The notes under the pieces were generated by a model. It worked only from the letters and a program-made list of their open reading frames with translations, searched no databases and was not told where the DNA came from. A stretch of 64,000 nucleotides of DNA from the NCBI GenBank assembly GCA_020284085.1, contig JACEVL010000480.1:761501-825500 (forward strand), given 5' to 3'. A program made the translations under genes and the position numbers. Numbering within the stretch: position 1 is the first letter of the stretch; every line of letters starts with the position of its first letter. Below are positions 10,501-39,960 of the stretch, in pieces. The stretch comes from Aporrectodea caliginosa (lineage: Eukaryota > Annelida > Clitellata > Crassiclitellata > Lumbricidae).

Positions 10501-11129
10501 ACATTCATATAGCGCTACTTTTCGCAAGCATTGATCGAAACGGTAGAAAGTTACAATAGCATATGCACCGAGACGGTGAGCATAGAAAATGAACAATCAT
10601 TGTTCAGTTGGACGTCCACTTGTGTCAGGATTAACACCCCATAGGTCCTCGGCAACGCGTCCAATTGCTCACCGGGTAAGGAATGGGATCAATAGAACTT
10701 TCGAGAGGCACAAAAATGAAGATAAAGGCGCTTCATCCGCAACGTGGAAGGAGCGCATCACCCATGCCGAACAAATTACGACAATTTTAACACCAGGCGG
10801 CGCCTTTCAACCCATCTATAACAATATAATTATAATAAACTCCCGATAGGGTAATAAATTATAACGGAATAAATTGTATGTTTCAACTGTGTTTGTACAT
10901 AGGACAATAGAGCCTACATCACACGCCACGACCCATTGGCAGCGTCGCCATCTACCTTACATAGCTATACGTACAGTATATATGTATACGTTATAAATAA
11001 GTTATTTGGGCCGACACATACAGCCTTGAAAGGCGCTATACAAATGTCTAGACATCTGTGTATTATACACAATCATAGGCCCGTGTGTTCTGTTCTGGAG
11101 TTTGATGTAAGCTATGAGGTGTTCAAAAA
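10501..11129. other. No gene recognised; LINE-end scraps
   Basis: Contains CATATAGCGCTACTTTTCGC (a reverse LINE 3' motif) near 10507 and GAAAGGCGCTATACAAATG near 11029. No convincing exon was seen. Confidence 0.4.
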
Positions 11130-11137
11130 CTTTTGAC

Positions 11138-11667
11138 TAGAGAGTGACATGGGGAATTTCCCCGCGGGAAAACCGCGTTAAATCCCGCGGTAATGGGGAG
11201 AACAATTGCGGTAATACCGCGGTAATGGGGACAACAATTGTGGCAATACCGCGGTAATGGGGTTTACTGTCGCTGTAATACCGCGGTAATGGGGAATGAG
11301 CCGGCAATAAACCCGGGTGATGTTAAGAACTTGAGAACTGATAAGGAGAATTATTATTTCCTGAAGCCTTCGAGTCAGAAATAGTCAGGACTCGGTTAAT
11401 GCAAACTGTCAGTAAGATAATAACAGACTATTGCAGTATGCAATACAAATAGATTTGTAAGCTAAAAATGTAATTTTTTAAATTTGAATTGGTGTAAACT
11501 TTTTGCGGGGAATGTGATGTCGTCCTGCGGGGATGGGGTGGGGATGGGGAGAAAACCTGCGGGGATGGGGCGGGGATGGGGACAAACCCTATGGGGTGGG
11601 GATGGGGAAGACTTACTTGTTGCGGGGCGGGGATGGGGACGAGATTGCCTCCCCATGTCACTCTCTA
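11138..11667. mobile_element. hAT-like MITE with GGGGAATG minirepeats
   Basis: Terminal inverted repeats TAGAGAGTGACATGGGGA / TCCCCATGTCACTCTCTA with near-identical 8-bp duplications CTTTTGAC / CTTTAGAC. The left interior holds ACCGCGGTAATGGGG tandem units. The right interior holds GGGGATGGGG runs. Non-autonomous. Confidence 0.85.
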
Positions 11668-11902
11668 CTTTAGACGATTCTTTGAAAGTAGTTTGGTCAG
11701 AAAGACATTATCAAGGGCTCGAGAGGGGTAGATAGCGTATCCATCCCTTTCACCAAGGACATGGTAGCAGCACTTTACTTACTTTTTGAAATAGCAGAGT
11801 AAAACTATACATCACGTCATCTTCTGCCTAGCGGACATACAAAATACAAACGACGTTACGTCATCTATTGTCTGGCAACATTTGCTTTTCCTAAACATAA
11901 AC

Positions 11903-12725
11903 ATTGTATTGTATTGTATTGTATTTTCGTTTATTAATCAACTCTGGCTGTCATAACGCAGCTAGTTACAAGGTTCTTCATCGTTAGTCGGCTTGAGTGA
12001 AACGTAATTAGGCTAAAAGAGTCATTCTGGCTCAGGTAGATAAGCTTGGCTTAATTGTCTAGATTTGGGAGTCTCTAATAAATGTTTTTAAACATCATGC
12101 GTGGAATGAAGTTTTTATCGTCTTTATCTGGGAGGACATATGGATGTGGACGAGTGCGCAAATTGTACTGGGTTGCTCGGTGTGCGGGGCAAAGACGTCT
12201 TAGTACATGCTCCGAATCTGTTAATATAGCCTTAAACAGTACATCGTCTGCTTCACTCGCCAGGTTAGCCACAGTAGGGGTGTTTACAGGGAGAAGACCC
12301 GCGCGCACAACTCGTTGCAAGAAGAGAGATCCTGAGTGGCCGAGTGGGTTGGTGCCCGCTCTCCACGCTGGCGGCCCGGGTTCGATTCCGGGTCGGTCGG
12401 TTTATCAGAGATTAATTTCTCGGATCTTTACTGCGGGTGGCTCGGTCGCAATATAAACGTGGAGTACGAGGTTGCTTTCTGCCTCCGACACTAATCATCT
12501 TCGATATGAAAAAGTGTCGTTAAGCCGAAATACAACATCGTTGCAAGAATCTCTCAAGGCGGTCCCTGTCTCTTCCACTTGTGAAGCCCCACCAGGCCGG
12601 GGATGCGTACATCAAGCGCGCTACTGTGGTAGAGCGCGCCACTTGGAACAAGGCCTGTGTTGGGAGTCCATGCGCTCGGAGAGTTCTGAGCGCATACAGA
12701 GAGGAGGAGCAGGAACCAAGTATCA
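11903..12725 (-). mobile_element. LINE RT fragment, same family as 32-1170, SINE-interrupted
   Basis: On the minus strand the RT thumb and tail (ARLMYASPAWWGFTSGRDRD, then EADDVLFKAILTDSEHVLRR) match the first LINE closely. The 3' end shares the ACGAAAATACAATAC tail, seen here as the ATTGTATTGTATT run at 11908-11930. The reading frame is broken by a SINE at 12324-12537. Confidence 0.8.
12324..12537 (+). mobile_element. tRNA-derived SINE with 12-bp target duplication
   Basis: A Ser/Leu-tRNA-like head: A box TGGCCGAGTGGGTTGG, B box GGTTCGATTCC. Then an unrelated body and an AAGTGTCGTTAAGCCGAAAT end. Flanked by TCGTTGCAAGAA at 12312-12323 and 12538-12549. It is inserted in the LINE on the opposite strand. 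Not a functional tRNA gene. Confidence 0.88.
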
Positions 12726-12869
12726 GATCGATGTGCTCATAAACATGTTAAAATGAACTGATAAAACTGTATTATGTAATAATTTTTTAAAAGACGTCAA
12801 CGGTCATAGTAACCATAGGATGTCGTTAAACTTTTGGAATAAATGGGAAAAAACTTTAAGCTCGTATTG

Positions 12870-13000
12870 TATTGCATTTGACAATTTATAAAGCGCCTCT
12901 TACAGTAGGCCTATAGCTAGCTATCCAGAGGCGCTGTCTGCGTGACAGCTCCGAGGTAATAAAAAAGTCTTCAAGCAGTGGGCAGATAAAGGAGAGATCC
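12870..13000 (-). mobile_element. LINE 3'-end fragment
   Basis: Read on the minus strand: a short C-terminus, then GCGCCTCTGG, a variable spacer, AGAGGCGCTTTATAAATTG and an (ATACA)-type tail. This is the recurring L2-like LINE end of this window. Confidence 0.5.
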
Positions 13001-13009
13001 CGGCCAAAA

Positions 13010-13165
13010 TGTTAGAAAGTAAAGAGGCCCGTATACCCCGTGATCGATCGAGTAAGCCGATCAAGTCGGTTGTAACTCGGCCAAGTCGAGTCGGTCGAAT
13101 AATCGTCGACTCGATCGAGTTTCCTCGACTTGACTACGAAATAATTTACTATTTTTGCGGCTACG
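13010..13165. repeat. Palindrome-rich block (CGATCGAG, AAGTCGAGTCGG)
   Basis: Multiple GATCGATCGAG and CGACTCGATCGAG words suggest subterminal repeats of a DNA element. A related TGATCGAGTCGATGG lies at 13526. Ends unresolved. Confidence 0.35.
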
Positions 13166-14098
13166 TCACACAATGACCCACGTAATATAAGCTTAATGAC
13201 TAATACGTTTACAATGTTCAGACCATGGTCCATGAATAATTGTAATTATTGCCATCTACATACTGGAGTAGTTTTGTTAGTGTTGTTTCGCTGTTCTGTC
13301 TAGCATCTGCTTAACTGCATGTGACTGACAGAACCGTATAGTCTACAACCTTAAACTTATGCAGCATGCACTACAGTTACTAAGTACTAACTTCAGTAAT
13401 CTTGAGCAGTTTCAAGTTTCTTGAACTAACTGTTAACTAGACACTTTAGTCCTCTACTGCCGTCTTATTTGTTGAGCTGGTACTAATTTCTGTAACGTAC
13501 TGTAAGAGATTCCCTTTTAGCATAGCTGATCGAGTCGATGGCGACAGCGTGGCTTAATACTTAGGCCTACAAGTCAACCACACACGATATCATCATCATA
13601 ATATCTGAAATTGTACTTCGCACTTCAATTACAGTTTGAAAGTTTGAGGAAGAGTGTGCAATTGAAATTCATGAGTAATTTAGTCCCTGAGTAGCCTACT
13701 GGAATAAATTATAAGTATGCAACAGTCGTCAGCAATTTTGGCCAAAAGACTAGGCCTACAGCAAAAGTAGGCAGCAGTTGATAGTTTATTTTTCGAGCTT
13801 AGCTAATATTAACGTAGTTGATGTTAGCAGTTAATGTTACGAGTTTTGCTGAAGCGAAATGAAAAGGACTCCTGGTGAACATTGTAAGCGCTTAGACATT
13901 GCCTAGCCCTAGAGCATATTATGGCAGTTGCATTTTGGTGCAAAGGAATAGCGAGATTTTTTGGACACCCGATCTTACTGGGCAGTCTGTGATCATAAGG
14001 AATGGTGCGCTTTTCACTGCTGACAAAGGCGTTATATAAATGCCAAGAACAGCAGGTCGCCCAGCCAGAGGCATTCTTAACTGGTCTTTCAAGTTCTG
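13166..14098. other. Intergenic, no gene recognised
   Basis: Several TAGGCCTA palindromes, and a LINE-end word AAAGGCGTTATATAAATGCC near 14025. No exon was recognised. Confidence 0.4.
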
Positions 14099-14106
14099 TA
14101 TAAATA
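14099..14106 (+). promoter_or_regulatory. Candidate TATA box
   Basis: TATAAATA lies 92 bases upstream of the ATG at 14191, placing a transcription start near 14130. A short upstream ORF (14125-14169, 14 codons) would fall at the boundary of the 5' UTR. Inferred from consensus and position only. Confidence 0.45.
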
Positions 14107-14190
14107 CTCTCGAAATTCGTCGCAATGGCAAAGACGACTTACCTCAACGCTGCCTGTAAAGAAGTGTAAAGAAGTGAACGGATCAACAAG

Positions 14191-14263
14191 ATGGCGTCGA
14201 ATCGACTACCTCGCTGGCTACACCTCCTTCTATTGATGACTCTGGTATCGCGGCTACAGGCAG
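14191..14263 (+). CDS. Signal-peptide exon
   Basis: Twenty-four codons plus one base. The context AACAAGATGG fits a good initiation site. The donor is a perfect CAGGTAAGT. Confidence 0.6.
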
Positions 14264-16794
14264 GTAAGTCGAACTAACTTTTCATCAGAAGAATAATAAA
14301 TACCTGTAGTTAGCATACGAAACCAATTGGATTTGGATTGAAGTGAACGAAGTGGTCCAGTAGAAAGTTATTCTTATGAGAACGTTCTAGGGAAAAAAAC
14401 AGAAAGAAAAGAAAAGAGAGATAGAAAGAAAGATAGAAAAACGCATGATTGCACAAATGCAGCAAACTTCAAGAGAGACAGAAGCGAAATTCAGGTGTCT
14501 GATCGTTTGAGAGTCGAGGACTCGAGGTGCAGTGTGGTATATGCTAATAATTAGCCTAAGAATCGATTGAAGAAGTTAAATTTGGCCTAGTAGGCCTAGT
14601 TATTGAGGGTCGGGAAGGAGTTATTAGAAGGTGTGCTCTTCGGCGTGTGGATGTTTTCGACTCATTCGTGCTGTTGCTATTCTAGTTCTACTAGTTTGAG
14701 TAGCCTACGTCCTATGACCATCTGAGCGTGAGGTGCGTTTCGCATACCGATGGTAACTTATTTCAGAGATCTGAATCTCAGTCTAGCAACCATTAAGTGG
14801 TGCGGCAACAATTTAAAGTGAAGCGGTGGTGAAGGTCCTCACCCGATAAATTCACTGAAAAACGAGCAGGGTCGGGGCCATAGGTTGCTGTAGAAAAACA
14901 TGTAGCCTAGGCCAGTGGCTTCTATCCCCCCTAAAGAACCGGGCTCAATACCTCCCCTTCCCCCCTCCCGAGCGGGGCCTTCCCTCTCTCCGAGATCCCA
15001 TATCGCCGACGTGAGTTTTAGCTAATTTCTGATTAGATAAATGTGTCTGTAATTATTATAAATATCATCGATCCAACTTCTATTTATGCGAAGATTTCTT
15101 TCATCAATCCAGCTTCCATTTAGGCAAACACATATTTTCATCAATCCATCTTCCATTTAAATTCACCATAAACAATGGATACCAATGCAAAATAGCCTAG
15201 TTAAAGCACCTAAAATGGAGGATTACTGGTAAAGTTGTTCAGTGTTTAAGCATGCGAGTCAACGGGTGTGAATTAAGTAGATTAAAATCTCGCATTCACA
15301 ATCACCGAAATGCAACAAATTCATCAATGTAAGAACTTACTCAACTTCTGTCGAGCATTAATGCATTATGGCATGGAGAGGAGAGTTGCTCACAATGCGA
15401 AACTGATCATAAGGTTCAAGCAAAGGTTACAGTTAATTGGGTACGTACAGTACGCCATGGTACCGCTAAGTTATTAACCTGGTAAACTTGAAGGCGTGAT
15501 GCTTTTAACAGTGTTCTGTCCATTTGTCGGATTTGTCCATTTGAATGTTGCCACATGCCAACTCGCAACCTCGATATTTATATTTCGTTTTTTCACGCGG
15601 CATAGTATTTTTAGTTAATGAAATACGCAAGTGAAAGCATATTTTAGGTGTAGGACATTCCCCCCGGACATTTACCCCCGGACGTTTCCCTCCGAAGATG
15701 GACTGATGAAAATAATTCTTTACTTTAATAGAAGTTGGATTGATGAAAGAAATTCTTTACTTTAATAGAAGTTGGATTAATGAAAAAATTCTTTTCCTTA
15801 AATAGAAGATGGATTCATGAAACAAATTCTATGCTTAAATAAAAGTTGGATTTATGAAAGAAATTCTTTGCTTAAATAGAAATTAGATTGATGAAAGAAG
15901 GTCTTTGCTTCAATAGAAGTTGGGTTAATGACAGTTATCATGGACAATGGTAGAGTTACCTACTTACTGTTCGATGGAAATGTCCGGCGGGGGGAATGTC
16001 CGGGGGAAATGTCCGGATACCGCATATTTTTAAGTTAAAACCAATGTAAATGTTTATTTTTGTCACAACTATGCAGCCGATAATGTTGCTCGATTAGCCT
16101 AAGTGCGAGAATGCCATAACACATTAAGTAAGCTAACAGTGTGTTAACAAAATCCAGGGACTTAGTCGGAGGGTGTCACCGGTTCACACTAATAATATTT
16201 ATGCAAGAAATGTGGGTCTTTCACAGGACTGTGAGTGAAGACTGTAATTTGCAGAAAGTGTGATAAAAATTGAAAACAAACACTCCCCCCCTCAGTTTTT
16301 CACTGGGCTCAACTTGCGCCCGCCCTATATAGGGATAGAAGCCCCTGGCCTAGGCCCCTAAGGTCAATGTGAAGGCAACACTCATTTGATGCTGGCTGGG
16401 TCAACGAGAAGAGGCGGGTTGTCGAAACGGATAGTCTGTGTAACTTGAATGGAGTAGAAGTAAAGCAGTTAAGAAATAGTGACATTTGTTTTCTGGTAAA
16501 TTGCAATAGGGCCTACATGTACTTTTTGCTTTGGTAGGGTATTCGCCATTGAGCTCTCTCTCGGAAGGGTCTCTGATGGATCTAGACGACGAGACGGGGT
16601 CGAGAGGGGCGGAGTCTACGGAGCTGGTAGGCGGACTTTCTGGTGGAACTCTGGGCGTTGCTCCGCCCTCCACGCGCCAGGACAGCAACCTCCTACGCAC
16701 GTTCTGCCGCTACTGCCAATCACAGCCGTTCTTCTGCGGAGATCTACTGGAACTCTGCTACGCGCGAAATCGTCTACGTCTTCTCAACATCTAG
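14191..16794 (+). CDS. Candidate small secreted Cys-containing protein, 2 exons
   Basis: Exon 1 (14191-14263) encodes MASNRLPRWLHLLLLMTLVS... , a textbook signal peptide (basic start, Leu-rich core, likely cleavage after RLQA). It stops at a consensus donor CAG|GTAAGT in phase 1. Exon 2 (16538-16794) starts after CTTTGGTAG with the two bases needed, and runs to TAG. The 109-residue product has a Ser/Asp/Glu/Gly-rich middle and a C-terminal module CRYCQSQPFFCGDLLELC followed by a basic tail. It is sized like a neuropeptide or hormone precursor or a small secreted effector, but I do not recognise the family. No dibasic KR site is present; a single Arg precedes the Cys module. The exon pairing is an inference from phase and layout. 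Confidence 0.55.
15067..15165. repeat. Solo core repeat of the foldback family
   Basis: Three imperfect units of TTTCATCAATCCAGCTTCC, the reverse complement of the GAAGTTGGATTGATGAAA core found in the elements at 15646, 35454 and 53639. Confidence 0.6.
15646..16021. mobile_element. Foldback element F1
   Basis: The left end GGTGTAGGACATTCC and right end GTCCGGATACC begin inverted repeats made of tandem CGGACATTTCCCCC-type units. Between them lie about five 40-bp units of GAAGTTGGATTGATGAAA. It is flanked by the 9-bp repeat GCATATTTT (15637-15645, 16022-16030). No coding capacity. Confidence 0.75.
16538..16794 (+). CDS. Terminal exon with Cys module
   Basis: Eighty-four codons plus TAG. Acidic stretch SLMDLDDETGSRG, then APPSTRQDSNLLR, then the CX2CX6CX6C module and tail ARNRLRLLNI. 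The stop codon lies inside the 8-bp duplication created by the adjacent MITE. Confidence 0.55.
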
Positions 16795-16796
16795 AG

Positions 16797-17169
16797 CAGC
16801 GCTTCCCAAACTTTTTAGTGTCACGGACCAGCAGGAATTAACTTTTCAATGTCACGGACCGGCAGGAATTTTCCCATGCACTGCAGAAGGACCGGTGCCA
16901 AATTTATTAATTATTTCTCTTTTTCGTTTTCGATCACCTAATTTCTTCAAAATATATTAAAATGTATTTAAATGCATGTTTAGCCAATTCTGTGACTCTA
17001 TTGCCCTTTAAATGCTAGCCTATAATCAGTCTTTTTTAGCTTTACGAATAAAATAACCATTTCTTTATTCCGAGACAATTTCACCAGTTTCTTTACCCAC
17101 TTAACGGATCGGCAATTGAATGCTCGCGGACCGGCACCGGTCCGCGGACCACCACTTTGGGAAGCACTG
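16797..17169. mobile_element. hAT-like MITE at the stop codon of the secreted-protein gene
   Basis: Termini CAGCGCTTCCCAAA / TTTGGGAAGCACTG with perfect 8-bp duplications ATCTAGAG (16789-16796 and 17170-17177). Interior ACGGACCGGCAGGAATT and CCGCGGACCACC words resemble hAT/Charlie-type MITEs. No transposase. Confidence 0.9.
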
Positions 17170-17177
17170 ATCTAGAG

Positions 17178-17435
17178 CATGGCCAGCAGGCTACCACCGT
17201 CTAAGACGGTCACGTGACAAAGTTTAGGCGCTGTTAGAACTTTGGGAATTCAGAAAACGAAATAGAAATATCTCCAAATAGTTAACCTGTGTAGCAGTTT
17301 GACACGCTATCTTAATTCCTCGACTCCATCGTAAGCCTCCTTTTAAAGTTTGCTAACGCTTTGACTCCTTAAAACGGTTGAATGAATTACACTAATGGTT
17401 CGGAATGTGTGTGTTATTGTAAAAACCTGTCCATT
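17178..17435. other. No feature recognised
   Basis: Unique-looking AT-rich sequence; possibly the rest of the 3' UTR of the upstream gene. Confidence 0.3.
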
Positions 17436-17492
17436 GTAGAAGCCATGGGCGTCGAGAGCCAAGGCGGGCCCCGGGGCAGAAACTTTTCACGG

Positions 17493-17925
17493 TCCATCAG
17501 GGCCCCTCGTTTTTTCAATTTTATCATTTAGCCCAAGTCTGATGTAAGCTTATAAAAAGGCTATCAAACTACATTTGATGAATAATAGTATTTTCCAAGA
17601 AAATTTTCGAGGGGAGGGTAGTAACAGGTGTTTTCGCCAAGAATTTTCGAGGGGGGGTAGTAACAGGTGTTTTACCCAACAATTTTCGAGGGGGGTAGTA
17701 ACGGGTGTTTTCTAACAATTGTTAGACCATAAATGTGTCAAAATTTTTATCTCTTCCATTTTTCTGGGGGAAAACTCGATCCTGGGGGGGAACTTTCCCC
17801 CCCCAGAGACGTCTAGATTAAACACTGTCCATCAGGGCCCCTCGTTTTTTCAATTTTATCATTTAGCCCAAGTCTGATGTAAGCTTATAAAAAGGCTATC
17901 AAACTACATTTGATGAATAATAATA
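17493..17925. repeat. Roughly 95-bp direct duplication around the truncated MITE
   Basis: From TCCATCAGGGCCCCTCG to TTGATGAATAATA is present at 17493-17586 and again at 17830-17923, apparently identical. This is far longer than any transposon target duplication. Confidence 0.8.
17587..17829. mobile_element. Truncated copy of the CAGTGTTTAATCTAG MITE
   Basis: The reverse-oriented copy of the element at 9737-10001 keeps one terminus (CTAGATTAAACACTG at 17815-17829) and lacks the other. A direct repeat of roughly 95 bp flanks it (see next entry). Confidence 0.75.
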
Positions 17926-17928
17926 AAT

Positions 17929-17929
<1 letters not shown>

Positions 17930-18004
<75 letters not shown>

Positions 18005-18040
18005 GAATAATAATAATAATAAGAATAATAATAATAAAAG
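17930..18040. repeat. (AAT)n microsatellite
   Basis: About 35 near-perfect ATA units. The poly-Asn frame here is spurious. Confidence 0.95.
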
Positions 18041-18955
18041 TAATTGTGAAAATCAATTTCTGGTTTTAATTAAAGGTCCACCTCGGACTCTAATTATAAA
18101 GAAATTACAGAAATATGAAAATGTGATAATGTGAATGTGATAAATTATTTTTAAATGACAGTTATCGCATTGTGATATCCAATTGCAAGAGAATGAGTTG
18201 CTGCATTGTCTACATGGATGACATGAACAACTCGCTCTGTACCATGATCATCAACTCCACTTCTACTGCTACTTAGGCCCACTAGTAATGATATTGTCAG
18301 CTTGATTTGCTGCATCATTCGCTTTTTATGAAATTGAAAATGTAAGACTTTGAAGGAGCGTCTGTCTCTCGTTTGTAATTCTGACTTTCATTAATTTTTC
18401 TTTCCTTAATTGAGCTCCAGATTTCTGATGATAATTTATCCTCTAATTCATCATCAACTTAGCCTAATGGAATATAGGCCCTAATATCAAATATTGGTAA
18501 TTTGGCATCAATTATTTATTATAATGACTTCCATCCAGCACTAAGTTAAAGTATGATTTATTTGAATAATAACTCAAATTTCAATTAATAAATTTTAAAA
18601 GATTTTAATAATTTTTATGCTTGCCAGAAAACCAATAATCAATTCTGGGCTGACTGCTGATGAATCTCCAAATACTGATAATATATTATAAGCAGTGTTT
18701 TTACAAATTCAAATGATTCAACTATAATATGACCACAACAGTTGTGACTTAAGTAAGTGGCTTAGCTAGGATTTACCAGAGTGCAATGCGAAGTGCTAGG
18801 CCACGCATACGATTCTGGTGGAGCATATAGGTCTGTATAGACCTATAGAATTCAATCAGAAATCGAAATTTGTCTGCATCAGTTAACTTTGCACCAACAG
18901 CTAGTCCAAAATCATTCTGATGAGCGATGACCAACACCTGTTACCGTGCTTACTC
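18041..18955. other. Interior of the hAT-like composite, nothing recognised
   Basis: AT-rich, no coding frame or further element recognised. Confidence 0.4.
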
Positions 18956-18957
18956 CT

Positions 18958-19450
18958 AAATTGTAATTGTAATTGTAATTGAACATTTGTATAGCGCCAC
19001 TCAGAGATTCAGAGGCGCTCCCGACCCAGGGCTCTAACAAATAAGATAGTCTTCAGGCGTTTCCGAAACAGAGGAAGAGAAAGGCTGAGGAGCTCAAGAC
19101 GAAATTCATGCGGAAGATGGTTCCAAGTAGAGGGGCCGACATAAGCAAAGCTTCTGGATTGAGCAGTTGCACCACGCATGCGAGGGACAACCCATAGATA
19201 TATCTATGGGACAACCAGAAGGCCTCTGGCGGCAGAGCGCAGAGCAGAGCGACCAGGGAGTGTAGAAACCGATGTGCATAAGGCCTGAAGGTATGAAGGA
19301 GCTACCCCGAGCAGAGAGTTGCGCATAAGTGTAAGAATTTTGAATTGAATGCGCTGGGCACAGGAAGCCAGTGAAGAGTTCCCCGAATGAAGGTAGATAT
19401 GTGAGAGTACTTTGGAAGACCACAAATAAGGCGGGCGGAGGCGTTAAGAG
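18958..19450 (-). mobile_element. L2-like LINE 3' fragment
   Basis: The minus strand reads LFRKRLKTILFVRALGRERL and stop, then GCGCCTCTGAATCTCTGAG, GGCGCTATACAAATG and an (ATTACA)n tail. Upstream sequence is a decayed RT C-terminal region with frame breaks. It includes a 20-bp palindrome CCCATAGATATATCTATGGG near 19189-19208. Confidence 0.65.
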
Positions 19451-20439
19451 TGGACTAAATCCTCTGACTGAGTAACTGAGACTGTGTTAAGTTTAACAGC
19501 TATTAAATCGTTTTCTTTAACAACATTGTGAATACAATTATCTGCAATGCTAACCTCTTCAGTCCCATTAGTATACCGTCATATTCGATCGTTATTGTCT
19601 TGCTTTATGGTAAAGAAATTTATTAGATCGGTTCCTCTATAACGCTTCATTACATAGCTAGTAAATTGAAGCAATCAAACTTTAAAATTTAATTTAAGTC
19701 GGTTTTATGTAAAAGTAAACGAATGGATCAGCGACTGTATTCTGAACTTGAAGAACTACTTTCACAATAGGCCGCGTAAAATGAACACTGAAGGCTGCAG
19801 AGAGATATTGAAAGAGACCGACTGCAAGAGAAAAAACGCGCGCGCGAGAGACACTGCAGATATTATTTCAAACATTCCTCAGCGCAGGAGCTCAGTATAG
19901 GCAAGGCAAAGAGTATACATATAAGCAGTGGTTGTGACCTAGATAGGCACAATAAACGAAGAGAGAGATATATATATATATATATATACAACGGATACAT
20001 ACGTCCGTGGCCCTGGCCCCTCAGCCGCCCCTGTGTAGATAATATCATGTATCATGAAGCATTCGTCATATAGGGCCTATACATACTGCATTAGGCCAAA
20101 ATCAACAGATTACTTCAGTTTGAACAAAATTTTATACATTTCTGGGCCTCTGCCAAGGGCCCCTTCCATCGAACCGGGCCCCGGGGCAGAAACCCCCCCT
20201 GGCCCCCCCTCTCATCGGCCCTGGTAGAAGCAATTCACTCAATGGGACAACGCCAGGAGTGCATGCGCTAAAGAAAGCTGGGTTTATTTTTAGTTTGTGT
20301 TTTTAGTATTCTAGTCTACTAATTCATAAAGATCCTTCGGTAATCGGTTGTACATATTCCGGCCTGCTTATATAGCTACGCTGGTAAATTAAGAGTACGT
20401 CAAAGTACCTAGGTGAGAAGGTTGCCAGTAGATAGCAGT

Positions 20440-21170
20440 AGGCCTATGCATTAGAGGTATGCGAGTACAGCATTTTTGCTACACAATCCGTAGGCCTACC
20501 ATGCAGTAACCCGTACCCTTACCCGACCCGTACTCAAAATTAATAAGTATACCCGACCATATCCTACCCGCGGGTATACCCATACCCGTAAAGTACCGTC
20601 ACATCATTAGCACGCCTTCCCATAGTCCCTGTCCGTACCAGGCCAACAGGCTTACAACTCAGCATGTAGTAATAATAATAAATAGGCTGATGATGATGAT
20701 GATAGTAGGAATAGTAGTTGTTGTTGTAATAGTAATAGTAGCAGTAGTAGTTGTAGCAGCAACAGAAGCAGCAGCAGCAGTTATTGTAGTATGAATGATA
20801 ATAGGCAGTCAACTTGTGGAACCTGTCACATGCAACTGTTGTGCTTTCTCAATTGCATTGTGCATTTTATCTCCGTGGTCTATATACTGTTACCTAGTAC
20901 ACTAAGTAACTGTTAATAGTACGTTGCAGACCCGGTCAGGCCCATTGTGCGCCTACATTCTCTGTTATATGTGACGGTGACATTGTAACCCCCAAACTTT
21001 TCGTTGATACGGGTAAAACCGGGTATCCCCGTACCCGTGATGACCCTACCCGTATACCCGATCCGACCCGTGAAATGCGTACCCGACCTGTACCCGATCC
21101 GCGGGTACGAGTCGGGTACGGGTAAACCCGCGGGTACGGTATACCCGCAGATGCGTGTCGTGTCTCACAT
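20440..21170. repeat. GGGTATACCCG-rich repeat element
   Basis: TACCCGACCCG words at 20510-20590 and inverted GGGTACGGGTAAACCCGCG words at 21005-21150 flank a (GTAGTA)n stretch at 20690-20790. A miniature relative lies at 32483-32540. Probably a hAT-like element, but I could not define a target duplication. Confidence 0.5.
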
Positions 21171-21640
21171 CCAAATTATATATATAGCCAGACTGTGCTT
21201 GATTAGAGGCATGTAACAGGCGCTGAAGTCAGGCTTTTGTTTAACTGCTCTTTCCTTTGAAAGGACCAACGATTGATGAAATTGTATATTTTAATAACCG
21301 CGCCACACAAGTGATTAAGTTTGGCTAGAATAGCACTGAATCGGTCAAGTAACGTCATGTTAGATTTAATTCGATTAGATTTCGGTTACAGTTGCTCAAG
21401 CGAAAAAATTTCCAAAAGGAGATCTATTAAGCGTTAGAAAGAGCATTCGAAAATTCGCTTAATGCGACCAAAAATATACTCGTTGCAATTGAGTTCCAAC
21501 TAGAAAATGTGTATGAATAAATGCCATCTATTGAGTGTCAAATTTAAAAACGACTGATCCGCTGCTTGATTGACAGTGAAAACGAAACATAGAGTCTATA
21601 ACATATGAAGAGCGTTGTTTTTCAGTCTTGCAAGAGGCTG
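21171..21640. other. No feature recognised
   Basis: Unique-looking sequence without an evident exon or repeat. Confidence 0.3.
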
Positions 21641-21646
21641 ATCTTC

Positions 21647-39960
<18,314 letters not shown>

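Larger units (their letters stand above)
14264..16537 (+). other. Intron with foldback element and core repeats
   Basis: Holds a TTCATCAATCCAACTTC-type repeat block at 15067-15165, the foldback element at 15646-16021, and a C-rich stretch at 14925-15005. No additional exon was recognised. Confidence 0.5.
17444..20223. mobile_element. Composite 2.8-kb hAT-like element
   Basis: Ends CATGGGCGTCGAGAG / CTCTCATCGGCCCTG with a perfect 8-bp duplication GTAGAAGC (17436-17443, 20224-20231). Both subterminal regions carry GGGCCCCGGGGCAGAAAC. It has no transposase frame. Inside are a truncated MITE, an (AAT)n array and a LINE fragment. A solo left end of the same family occurs at about 31713 inside another hAT element. 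Confidence 0.8.

Noticed and set aside
12330..12400. Functional tRNA gene
   Set aside because: A and B boxes are present, but there is no closing acceptor stem, and a target duplication shows it is a SINE.
18190..18560. hAT transposase inside the 2.8-kb composite element
   Set aside because: No long frame or recognisable transposase motif was found.
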